A stretch of 64,000 nucleotides of DNA from JOPF136 sp963773835 (GTDB lineage: Bacteria > Acidobacteriota > Terriglobia > Acidiferrales > UBA7541), in the NCBI GenBank assembly GCA_963773835.1, contig CAVZCQ010000004.1, forward strand, positions 62,001-126,000, written 5' to 3'. The translations under genes were made by a program, and so were the position numbers. Under the pieces are notes generated by a model that saw only the letters and a list, made by a program, of their open reading frames with translations, had not been told where the DNA came from and did not search any database. Positions 52,285 to 60,388 of this stretch are shown piece after piece. Position 1 is the stretch's first letter, and every line of letters starts with the position of its first letter.

Positions 52285-54755
52285 GCACGCAGCCACCATC
52301 ACCGGGGTCGCACGGAAAAGGCCGCTGGGTCGGCCAGCCGCTGAGGCGCCGCGAAGAAGCGCGCCTGGTGCGCGGCCAGGGCATTTTCGTGGACGACTAC
52401 AAACTGGCCGGGATGGTCCACCTGCAATTCGTCCGGTCTCCGTATGCCCACGCGCGGATCACGCATATTGACGCGTCGCGCGCGGTGGAATCCCCGGGAG
52501 TCCTGTGCGTTTTGACCGGCGAGCAGGTCGCCGCCCGGGTGAACCCCTTCATCGAACTCGGCCCGGGCTGCGAAGGGAAAATCGTGGACCTGCCGATGGC
52601 GGTGGGCAAAGTCCGTTACCAGGGCGAGCCTGTTGTGGCCGTGGTGGCCGAAACCCGCGCCGCGGCGGCGGACGCCGCGGAACTGGTGGAAGTGGACTAT
52701 GAGCCGCTCGAGCCGGTGATCGACACGGAGGCCGCGGCCACCTCGAAATCTGTGCTCCACGAGCCGCTGGGGACCAACGTCAATTGGCATAGCAAATTCG
52801 AATACGGCGATGTGGAGGCGGCATTCCGCGACGCGGCCTACGTGGTCCACATTCCGAAACTTCATTTCCACCGTTTTTCCAGCACCCCGCTCGAAACCAA
52901 CGCCGTGGTGGGCACCTGGAACCTGAAGGAAGAGACCATCCATTTCATCACGACCAACTCGTTTCCCGCGTTCGCTGTGCAGTTCCTTTCGCCCGCGCTG
53001 GGCGTGCGCATCGACCAGATCCACATGGAGAGCTGGGACATCGGCGGCGGGTTCGGGATCAAAATCACCACGTACCCGCAGATGGCCGTGTGCGCGCTGG
53101 CGTCGAAACAATTGGGCGGGCGGCCGGTGAAATGGGTGGAATCGCGCACCGAGCACATGCTGGCGAGCGCCCACGGGAACGAACGCGTGTTTCTCGATAC
53201 CCGCGTGGCCCTGGATAAAAACGGCGTCATTACCGCCATCGATTCCCGCCACATCGACGATTGCGGCGCCTACCCGCGCTACGAGCCGCTCGGCTGCATC
53301 ATCTGGGCGCAGGTGTTGCCGGCCTGCTACCGATTCCGGAACTTCCGCGTGGATTTTTCGCAGGTGGTAACGAACAAATGCCCCGTGGGGCCGAACCGCG
53401 GTTACTCCCGCATGCAACATCTGTGGTTCGTAGAACGCTGCCTGGACGTCTGCGGCCACGAACTGGGAATTCCGCCGGACGAAATGCGCCTCCGCAACTA
53501 CATCCGCCCGGAGGAGTTCCCATACACCACGCCAAACGGCTGCATCTACGACTCCGGGAACTACCCGAAGATGCTGGAGCTGGCGAAGAAGCTCGTCAAT
53601 TGGGACGAATGGAAGAAGAACCAGCAAATCGCGCGCGCACAGGGACGCTGGCTGGGAATCGGCATCGGCACCACGCTCGACTCCGGCACCAACAATTTCG
53701 GACAGGCGCGCATCATCAACCCGCACGCGCCGTTTTCCGGGCAGTCGAAGGCCGCCATCGTGAAACTGGACATCTACGGCGAAGTCGTCGTGTACATGGG
53801 CTCCGTGCCGCAGGGGCAGGGACACGAGACGACGGCTGCGCAAGTAGTGGCCGAAGTGCTGAACATTCCGCCGGAGATGATCGCGGTCAAACCCGGGTTC
53901 GACAGCAACCAGAACGTGTACACGGGCCACACCGGCACCTACGCGAGCCAGTTTGCGGTCAGCGGTCTCTCCGCCATCCACGGCGCGGCGGAAAAACTCC
54001 ATGCAGAACTGCGCCGGCTGGCTGCGTTTGCACTGAAAGCGGAAGAATCGCAAGTCGAATTCGGTGTGGGCAAAATGGGACCTGAGGTGCGCGTCCGGGG
54101 CACCGAGACATCCATCAATTACTGGGCGCTCGCCAATCTGGTGAACGTGAACAACGCCGAGCTGCCGCAAAGCATGGAGGACATCACGCTGAATTGCCGC
54201 TATCTCTACAAAGCTCCGTTCACCGTCCCCGACATCGAGAAGAAATACGGCAATCTGACGCTGACGTACGCCTCTCAGCTGCACATCGCGGTGATTGAAG
54301 TGGACCGTGAGACCTTCCAGCCGAAGATCCTGGCCTACGCTGCTGTGGACGACTGCGGAACGCAGATCAATCCCCGCATCGTCGCCGGACAGGTTCACGG
54401 CGCCACCGCCCACGGTATCGGCGCCGCGCTGATGGAATCCTGCGAATACTCGCGGGAAGGCAACATGCTCACCGCCACGTTCAGCGACTACACTCCCATC
54501 ACGGCGGTGAATATGCCCGATCTGCTTTGCGGCGACATCGAATCTCCATCGCCGTTTTCATACAACGGCGCAAAGGGCATGGGCGAGGGAGGGGCAGCGC
54601 CGGTTCACACCGTGTGCGCGGCGCTCCAGGACGCGCTTTTCTCAACCGGCGTGCTTATTCGCGATTCTTTCCACACCGGCGACCGGATCTACGAAGCCGT
54701 GCGCCGGGCAAAATCCGGCGAAGGCCGCGGCGTCCGCGTCGAGCGCAGGGGTTGA
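52281..54755 (+). CDS. Molybdenum hydroxylase large subunit (CoxL/XdhB family, atypical catalytic loop)
   Basis: The 824-residue molybdopterin-binding subunit has WVGQPLRRREEARLVRGQGIFVDD, FVRSPYAHARI, the GGGFGIKITTYPQ cofactor loop and C-terminal EGGAAPVHTVCAALQDAL with a presumed catalytic Glu in GMGEGG. The active-site loop near residues 370-377 reads PNRGYSR, not AYRCSFR (true aerobic CO dehydrogenase) nor AYRGAGR (form II). Its substrate is therefore probably an organic N-heterocycle, aldehyde or other C-H compound rather than CO. The cofactor is probably MCD-type given the adjacent MocA-like gene. Confidence 0.92.
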   Translation: MSTQPPSPGSHGKGRWVGQPLRRREEARLVRGQGIFVDDYKLAGMVHLQFVRSPYAHARITHIDASRAVESPGVLCVLTGEQVAARVNPFIELGPGCEGKIVDLPMAVGKVRYQGEPVVAVVAETRAAAADAAELVEVDYEPLEPVIDTEAAATSKSVLHEPLGTNVNWHSKFEYGDVEAAFRDAAYVVHIPKLHFHRFSSTPLETNAVVGTWNLKEETIHFITTNSFPAFAVQFLSPALGVRIDQIHMESWDIGGGFGIKITTYPQMAVCALASKQLGGRPVKWVESRTEHMLASAHGNERVFLDTRVALDKNGVITAIDSRHIDDCGAYPRYEPLGCIIWAQVLPACYRFRNFRVDFSQVVTNKCPVGPNRGYSRMQHLWFVERCLDVCGHELGIPPDEMRLRNYIRPEEFPYTTPNGCIYDSGNYPKMLELAKKLVNWDEWKKNQQIARAQGRWLGIGIGTTLDSGTNNFGQARIINPHAPFSGQSKAAIVKLDIYGEVVVYMGSVPQGQGHETTAAQVVAEVLNIPPEMIAVKPGFDSNQNVYTGHTGTYASQFAVSGLSAIHGAAEKLHAELRRLAAFALKAEESQVEFGVGKMGPEVRVRGTETSINYWALANLVNVNNAELPQSMEDITLNCRYLYKAPFTVPDIEKKYGNLTLTYASQLHIAVIEVDRETFQPKILAYAAVDDCGTQINPRIVAGQVHGATAHGIGAALMESCEYSREGNMLTATFSDYTPITAVNMPDLLCGDIESPSPFSYNGAKGMGEGGAAPVHTVCAALQDALFSTGVLIRDSFHTGDRIYEAVRRAKSGEGRGVRVERRG

Positions 54756-54784
54756 CGGGCCGGGCTGCGCGCGTCCATCCTCAG

Positions 54785-55729
54785 ATGAGCGTGTCCAAAC
54801 GCATTGCCATCATCGGCGGTGGCGCCATTGGCAGCCTCTATGCCGCGCATCTGGCGCGCGCCGGCGACGACGTGTGGGTGTTCACTCGCCGGCCGGAGCA
54901 TGCGCGCGCGCTGAACGAGCGCGGGCTGCTCGTCTCCGGCACGCACGAATTCCACGTCCGGCTGCACGCCACCAGCGAGCCCGCCGAGCTGCCGGACTGC
55001 GAGTTTGGCATCGTGGCCACAAAAGCCCTGCAAACGGAGGAAGCCTTTGCGCCCGTTGCGCGGAAATTCGATCGCGGCACGGTTCTCTCCGCCCAAAACG
55101 GCCTCGGGAGCGAGGAAATTCTGGCGCGGCTGACCCGCGGCTACGTGATCCGCGGCACCACATTCATGAGCGGCACGCGGCACAGCGATACGGACGTGCA
55201 GTACGAGCTGGATACGCCCACCTGGATGGGTCCCTTCGAGCCCACTCACACGCCGTTCCAGATGGTCCAGGAACTGGCGACCCGGATTGTGGCGGGCGGG
55301 CTGAAGGCCATTGCCCTCGAAGATGCGCGGCCGGCGCAATGGTCGAAGCTGCTGTTCAATTCCGCCGTAAATGGTGTGAGCGCGCTCACCGGCCTGCCGC
55401 ATTCGCCGCATTTCGCCGATCGCACCGAGCCTTCCAGCCTGGGCCATTTGCTGTTCAGACTGCTCGAGGAAGGGAAGCGCGTTGCCGCGGCGCTGGGCGT
55501 TGCGCTGCACGACGACCCCTGGGAAATGAATAAAATTGGCGCCCAAACCAACCATCCCACGTCCATGCTCCACGACGTGCAGCGCCGCCAGCCCACCGAG
55601 GTGGAATTTCTGGCTGGGGCCGTGGCGCGCGAGGCGGACCGGGCGGGCGTTGCGGCTCCGCTGCACACCGCGGTGTACCGGCTGATCAAAGGCAAAGAAG
55701 CATCGTGGTCCGCGGGCGGAGGACACTGA
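54785..55729 (+). CDS. 2-dehydropantoate 2-reductase family protein, copy 1
   Basis: The 314-residue NAD(P)-dependent ketopantoate-reductase-like protein has a Rossmann loop (IAIIGGGAIGSLYAAHLARAGDDVWVFTRRP), FGIVATKALQTEEA, SAQNGLGSEE, RGTTFMSG and the helical domain with QWSKLLFNSAVNGVSALTG. Its setting in a catabolic island, with a sister gene at 59354, makes pantoate synthesis unlikely. It probably reduces another 2-keto acid or related compound. ATG 54785 is the first plausible start. The stop overlaps the next gene start (TGATG). Confidence 0.88.
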   Translation: MSVSKRIAIIGGGAIGSLYAAHLARAGDDVWVFTRRPEHARALNERGLLVSGTHEFHVRLHATSEPAELPDCEFGIVATKALQTEEAFAPVARKFDRGTVLSAQNGLGSEEILARLTRGYVIRGTTFMSGTRHSDTDVQYELDTPTWMGPFEPTHTPFQMVQELATRIVAGGLKAIALEDARPAQWSKLLFNSAVNGVSALTGLPHSPHFADRTEPSSLGHLLFRLLEEGKRVAAALGVALHDDPWEMNKIGAQTNHPTSMLHDVQRRQPTEVEFLAGAVAREADRAGVAAPLHTAVYRLIKGKEASWSAGGGH

Positions 55730-56907
55730 TGGGCTATCCCGAAGACACGCTGAAGCTGGACCGGGTGCGCCGCGCGCTGGAAGAGAACCACCTGGATGCG
55801 GTGGTGGTGCGCGCGCCCGACAACGTCCTCTATCTGACCAACTACTGGCCCATGAAGGGCTACGACCTGGCAATTTTTCCGCGTGCGGGCGAACCGGTGC
55901 TGTTGGTGATCGAGCCACAGCTCGCCGAGGCACAGCGTACAGCCTGGACCCGCGACGTGCGCGCCTTCCGCTTCTACCATCCCTCCGATCCGCGGCCACC
56001 CACCGAGCGCGCGCTGGAGATCGGGCTCGATGTGCTCCGCGAGCGCGGCTGGACCGGCAGAGTTGGCGTGGAGCTGTCCCAGAACTCGCAAATCTGTGAC
56101 CGCATGGTGGGCGAGCCGACTGTTTACACGCAGCGCTATTTCGATGCGTTTCGCGGGGTGGCGCGCGAAGTGGCGGATGCCACGCCGCTGCTGGCCGGCC
56201 TGCGCAGCATCAAAACGCCGCAGGAAATCGAACGCATGCGCCTGGCGAACGAACTCGCCGCCATCGGCATGGAATATGCCCGCGACCATATCCGGCCGGG
56301 GATGAAGGAGTCCGAAGTCGCCGCCATGATCGAGGGCCACATCCACTCTGTGGGCGTGGGCTATCGCGGGAAGGTGGACATGGCGCGCGCGTTCACGCTG
56401 GTCTGGTCCGGCCCGGGCATCGCTACGTTTACGTCCACGTCGAATCGCCCCGTTATCGAAAATGAGCCCACGCTGGTCGAGATCTGGGTGTGCGCCGACG
56501 GATACTGGACCGATCTGACGAAAAACATGGTGCCTGGCAGACTCACCGCGCGCTACAACACGCTGCTCGATCAATTGCTGGCCATTTTCCATCGCGCCAT
56601 TGCCTCCTGCCGCGACGGCGCGCCGCTCGGCGATGTGGATCGCATCATCCGGCAGGGGATTGCGGATGCCGGCTATCCGGGCCAGCCGTCGCATCCCGTG
56701 GGCCACGGCGTGGGCGCGCGCGCCCACGAGCCGCCGTATTGCCATCAGGCTGCACCCGGCGCGATGCGTGCCGGAATGGTTCTGGCCATAGAACCCGGCC
56801 TGTATTGGGAGGGCGGAGGCGGCCTGCGTTTGGAGGATAATTTCCTGATTACGGCGGACGGTTGTGAGAAGCTGTGTTCGTATCCGGATGATTTCCGCCA
56901 CGCCTGA
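55729..56907 (+). CDS. M24-family (Xaa-Pro aminopeptidase/creatinase-like) hydrolase, copy 1
   Basis: The 392-residue pita-bread-fold protein has a creatinase-type N-terminal domain (DTLKLDRVRRALEENHLDAVVVRAPDNVLYLTNYW) and the M24 domain. Ligands are visible in GYWTDLTKNM (Asp), GHGVGARAHE (His), AIEPGLY (Glu) and RLEDNFLI (Glu). The first Asp of the usual pair appears to be Glu (VEIWVCADGYWTD). It probably keeps a metal centre, acting on a small amide or imidopeptide. ATG 55729 follows GGAGG. Confidence 0.87.
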   Translation: MGYPEDTLKLDRVRRALEENHLDAVVVRAPDNVLYLTNYWPMKGYDLAIFPRAGEPVLLVIEPQLAEAQRTAWTRDVRAFRFYHPSDPRPPTERALEIGLDVLRERGWTGRVGVELSQNSQICDRMVGEPTVYTQRYFDAFRGVAREVADATPLLAGLRSIKTPQEIERMRLANELAAIGMEYARDHIRPGMKESEVAAMIEGHIHSVGVGYRGKVDMARAFTLVWSGPGIATFTSTSNRPVIENEPTLVEIWVCADGYWTDLTKNMVPGRLTARYNTLLDQLLAIFHRAIASCRDGAPLGDVDRIIRQGIADAGYPGQPSHPVGHGVGARAHEPPYCHQAAPGAMRAGMVLAIEPGLYWEGGGGLRLEDNFLITADGCEKLCSYPDDFRHA

Positions 56908-56924
56908 ACCGCTGGGAGAATGAA

Positions 56925-58184
56925 TTGGCGGCACCCGCATTGACCGCAGACCGTGCTCGGGCCATCCTCGGCGCCGTGGACGAGCAGGCCATCGTGGCCA
57001 TGGGCTGCGACGTCGTAAACCTCTGCACTCCTACCGGGGAAGAATTGGAGATGGCCCGCTACCTGCGCACCGCCTGGGAAGCTATGGGCCTGCGCATCGA
57101 CTGGCAGGAAGTGGAGGACGACCGGCCGAACGTCATCGCCACATGGAATGGGACGGGCAGCGGCAAGCGCCTGATGTTCAACGGCCACATGGACACGTCA
57201 AACAGCGGCCGCGAACCGTTCCTCACCGGCATCGGGTATAAGCCGCACGCGGTAGTCAAAGACGGAATGATTTACGGCCTGGGCATTTACAACATGAAGG
57301 GCGCGCTGGTGTGCTACACGCAGGCCGTCAAAGCGCTGCAGCGGGCGGGCGTGCGGCTGGCGGGCGACGTCATCCTGGCCGGCGTGGTCGGCGAAATCGA
57401 AAAGACACAGGTGGGACGCGAATTTTCGGGCGCGGAATACCGCGGCTACGGCGCCGGGAGCCACTATCTGGTGACGCACGGCGTTGTGGCGGATGCCTGC
57501 ATACTGGGCGAGCCTACCGACATGCAGATGGTTCTCGGCCATCACGGCTCGCTCTGGGCCCGCATCGTTACGCGCGGCATTTACGTGCACACCGCATTTG
57601 CCGCCGGCCGTCAGGATCAGACTTCCGTCCGCCGCATGCACGACGTGATGGCCGCGATCTACGAGTGGATTCCGGGATGGGAAAAGCGCGCCGCGTACGG
57701 CGGCCGTCCCGGCACGGTGAGCGTCGGCTGCATCCGTGGCGGGGTTCCCTGGCGCGCCAGCCGCACGCCCGCCGAAACGGAAGTTTGCCTGGACGTTCGC
57801 GTTCCCCCCACCATGCTGATGACAGACGCGCGGCGGGCCGTGGCGGAGATGGTCGCAGGGCTCCAGAAGCGCTATCCCGACTATGGCATCGAGTTCGAAA
57901 CCTATGTTTCCTGTCCCGGTGCTGAAATCGCTGCCGAACACGAATTAGTACAGGCAGTGGAAGGCGCGCACCGGCAGGTGATGGGCCAGCCGCCGAAGCG
58001 CGACACGGTGCTGTGGAGTTCCGACGCGTCCGTGCTCTCGCGCTACGGCATTGCCACTCTGAATTACGGACCTTCGAGCGGCCCCCGCGATGCGGATGGG
58101 GAAAAAGTGGCCATCGAAACGCTGGTGAACATCACCAAGATTTACGCGCTCGCTGCCGCCTCGATTTGCGGAGTGGCTGCATGA
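56925..58184 (+). CDS. M20-family amidohydrolase (ArgE/DapE-like deacylase)
   Basis: The 419-residue zinc hydrolase has MFNGHMDTSNSG (His/Asp ligands), YNMKGALVCY, VVGEIEKTQVG at the catalytic-Glu region, GEPTDMQMVLGHHG and the dimerisation domain, with SSDASVLSRYGIATLNYGPS at the end. It cleaves an amide bond of an N-acyl or peptide-like substrate. The start is TTG 56925 after a GGGAGA site; the ATG at 56920 is out of frame. It lies centrally between two M24 genes and overlaps the second (ATGA). Confidence 0.88.
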   Translation: MAAPALTADRARAILGAVDEQAIVAMGCDVVNLCTPTGEELEMARYLRTAWEAMGLRIDWQEVEDDRPNVIATWNGTGSGKRLMFNGHMDTSNSGREPFLTGIGYKPHAVVKDGMIYGLGIYNMKGALVCYTQAVKALQRAGVRLAGDVILAGVVGEIEKTQVGREFSGAEYRGYGAGSHYLVTHGVVADACILGEPTDMQMVLGHHGSLWARIVTRGIYVHTAFAAGRQDQTSVRRMHDVMAAIYEWIPGWEKRAAYGGRPGTVSVGCIRGGVPWRASRTPAETEVCLDVRVPPTMLMTDARRAVAEMVAGLQKRYPDYGIEFETYVSCPGAEIAAEHELVQAVEGAHRQVMGQPPKRDTVLWSSDASVLSRYGIATLNYGPSSGPRDADGEKVAIETLVNITKIYALAAASICGVAA

Positions 58185-59344
58185 CGGTCGCGGAATCCAG
58201 AGCGGAATTACAGGTCCCCGCGGCCGAGATCGAGCGGCGATTCACCATGCTCCGCACCCGCATGGCGCAGGAACGCCTGGACGCCATTCTCGTCTGCGGA
58301 AATCAGTACGCCGGATTCGAAGGCGCGGTGCGCTACCTTTCGGGCTTCGAAATCGTCCATCGCTACGTTTACGCGTTGCTCCCGCTCGAAGGCGACCCGG
58401 TGCTGGTATTTCCCACCGAGGCGCGCTGGATCGGTGACAAAAAGAAGCCCTGGGTCCGCCAGCACGTGTGGGCCGATATTCCCGGCCAGTGGCTGCGCGA
58501 TTACGGCGAGACGCGGCTCTGGAAGCGCGTGGGTGTCCACGGGATGAGCTACGTGATGCCCGTGCGCGATTACTGCATGCTCGAAGGCGCCTCCTTTGTG
58601 TTGGTGCCGTTCGACGCCCCTTTCGACCATGCGCGCGCGGTCAAAAGCGAATGGGAACTGGAGGCCATCCGCCGCGGGCTGGACATCATTTTCGAGGGCT
58701 TCTGGGCGCTCGTTCGCGCCTACGCGCCGGGAAAGACCGAAGCGGAAATCATGGCCCCGGCCGTCGAACGGTTTTTTGCCCGCGGCGCCGGCCCTCGAAT
58801 GATGAACATCGTCCTTTCCGGCGAGCACGGCGAGGCCGAAGCCTTCTTCAAGGTTCCCGGCGACCGCCGGGTGGCCGCAGACGATTTGCTGCTCTATTCG
58901 CTCGAAATCGGCGGGCCGGATGGCTACTGGGTGGAGTTCTCCCGCCCGCTGATTCGCGGCTCGCTCAGCCCGCGCACGGCGGAGATGGCCGCTGTATATC
59001 CCGACGCGCTCGAAGCGGCCCGGCTGAAAATGAAGGACGGTGAACCGATCGCATCGGTCCATCGGGCCGCAGCCGAAGTTTTCTCCCGCCGCGGATTCGG
59101 CCTGGGACACCTCTCGGGACACTCCATCGGACTGACCATGATCGAGCGGCCGGCCATCGGCTCGCGAGACCGCTCGATTCTCCGGGAGAACATGGTGTTT
59201 TCTTTTCATCCCCAGGTCGTGGACCAGGAGGGGAAGGTCTGCCTCTACACTCAGGACATGTACCGCGTGGGAAGAACAGAAGGCGAGTGCATCACGCCCA
59301 TTCCCTGGAAGCTCTATCGCGGCGACGAAAGCCCGGAGGACTGA
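58181..59344 (+). CDS. M24-family protein lacking the metal ligands (creatinase-like), copy 2
   Basis: The 387-residue two-domain protein has the creatinase-type N-terminal domain (ERRFTMLRTRMAQERLDAILVCGNQYAGFEGAVRYLSG) and an M24 fold (SEWELEAIRRGLDIIFEGFWALVRAYAPGKTEAEI). Several ligand positions are changed: the Asp pair region is LEIGGPDGYWVEF, the IEPG segment is FSFHPQ, and the last Glu segment is YTQDMYRVG. HLSGHSIGL keeps histidines. Like creatinase, it may use a metal-free mechanism or be non-catalytic. ATG 58181 overlaps the M20 stop. Confidence 0.83.
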   Translation: MTVAESRAELQVPAAEIERRFTMLRTRMAQERLDAILVCGNQYAGFEGAVRYLSGFEIVHRYVYALLPLEGDPVLVFPTEARWIGDKKKPWVRQHVWADIPGQWLRDYGETRLWKRVGVHGMSYVMPVRDYCMLEGASFVLVPFDAPFDHARAVKSEWELEAIRRGLDIIFEGFWALVRAYAPGKTEAEIMAPAVERFFARGAGPRMMNIVLSGEHGEAEAFFKVPGDRRVAADDLLLYSLEIGGPDGYWVEFSRPLIRGSLSPRTAEMAAVYPDALEAARLKMKDGEPIASVHRAAAEVFSRRGFGLGHLSGHSIGLTMIERPAIGSRDRSILRENMVFSFHPQVVDQEGKVCLYTQDMYRVGRTEGECITPIPWKLYRGDESPED

Positions 59345-59353
59345 TCCCGCCCC

Positions 59354-60283
59354 ATGTCCGGCCCCCGCATCTCCATTATCGGCTGTGGCGCCGTCGGCAG
59401 CATTTTCGCCGCGCATCTGGCCCGTCTGCCCGATGTGGAAGTGTGGGCCTACGACGTGAACGAGGACCACGTCCGCGCCATCAACGCTTCCGGCCTGCGG
59501 ATTTCCGGCGTCGCGGAATTTACGGCGCGCCCGCGCGCCACCGCGTGCGCCGACGAAATACCCCGCTGTGAATTCGGCATTGTGGCCACGAAAAGCATCC
59601 ACACCCGCTCCGCCATTGCCGCGGCTGCCCATGCGTTTGGCGACCGCAGTGCCGTCTGCTCCGTCCAGAACGGCGTGGGCAACGAGGAAATCATCGCGGA
59701 GCACGTGCGTCACGTCATCCGGGGAACGACGTTTCCCGCGGGGCGGCTCGCCGCCCCTGGCCATGTGTCCTACGACATTGCCGGGAAAACGTGGATCGGC
59801 CCGTTCGAGCCCTCCGGCACGCCAATGATTCTGGTATCCGCGCTGGCCGACCTGCTGAACCATGCGGGTCTCGCGACCATCGCGCTCGAAGACGCGCGCG
59901 GCGCACAGTGGAGTAAATTGATTTTCAACGCCTCCACCAACCCGGTCGGCGCCCTCACCGGCCTCGACCACGGTGCGGCCACGCGTTTCGAGCCCACTGG
60001 GGCGCTGTTCGACGCGCTCGTGGACGAGGGCCTGGCCGTCGCGAAAGCGCTGGGGATCACCCTGCACGACGACCCGAAGCAGATGATCCGCTACGCCGCC
60101 AATGCGCCGGGGAAACACAAAGCCAGCATGCTCCAGGATGCGGAAGCGCACCGCCAGACGGAAGTGGACTTTATGAATGGCGCCATCGTGCGCATGGGAG
60201 AGCAGGCCGGCGTGCCCACCCCGTTGAATCGCGCGCTCTGGGCATTGGTGAAAGGCATGGAACAGTCGTGGTCGAATCCGTAA
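59354..60283 (+). CDS. 2-dehydropantoate 2-reductase family protein, copy 2
   Basis: The 309-residue ketopantoate-reductase-like protein is clearly paralogous to the product at 54785: ISIIGCGAVGSIFAAHLARLP, FGIVATKSIHTRSA, SVQNGVGNEE, RGTTFPAG, WIGPFEPSGTP, QWSKLIFNASTNPVGALTG, LHDDPKQM and EAHRQTEVDF. The shared ALEDARxAQWSK and TEVxF segments place both copies in one subgroup. It starts 9 bases after the M24 gene. The stop is followed at once by a hairpin (60286). Confidence 0.88.
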   Translation: MSGPRISIIGCGAVGSIFAAHLARLPDVEVWAYDVNEDHVRAINASGLRISGVAEFTARPRATACADEIPRCEFGIVATKSIHTRSAIAAAAHAFGDRSAVCSVQNGVGNEEIIAEHVRHVIRGTTFPAGRLAAPGHVSYDIAGKTWIGPFEPSGTPMILVSALADLLNHAGLATIALEDARGAQWSKLIFNASTNPVGALTGLDHGAATRFEPTGALFDALVDEGLAVAKALGITLHDDPKQMIRYAANAPGKHKASMLQDAEAHRQTEVDFMNGAIVRMGEQAGVPTPLNRALWALVKGMEQSWSNP

Positions 60284-60285
60284 GG

Positions 60286-60300
60286 CCGGCGTCTCGCCGG
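60286..60300. repeat. GC-rich hairpin CCGGCG-TCT-CGCCGG after a stop codon
   Basis: It is the inverted-orientation relative of the element at 397-413, placed three bases after the stop of the reductase gene. Confidence 0.6.
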
Positions 60301-60325
60301 TTCTAGGCTTCCGCCCGCGTCGTAG

Positions 60326-60349
60326 GGGCACGGCATGCCGCGCCCGTAC
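60326..60349. repeat. Palindromic element GGGCACGGCA/TGCCGCGCCC, variant
   Basis: Ten-base arms with one mismatch. The core resembles those at 2173 and 46080, and the right flank is GTAC instead of CTAC. Confidence 0.6.
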
Positions 60350-60388
60350 CCTTGTGGCGGCATCTCAGAAAGGAAGTGTCGCTCAACA

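Noticed and set aside
52299..54413. A 704-codon minus-strand open frame opposite the molybdenum hydroxylase large subunit
   Set aside because: The plus strand has complete family motifs throughout. The antisense frame has none and no ribosome site.
52281..54755. Annotation as aerobic CO dehydrogenase (coxL)
   Set aside because: The copper-binding cysteine loop of true CoxL is absent (PNRGYSR instead), so only family membership is claimed.
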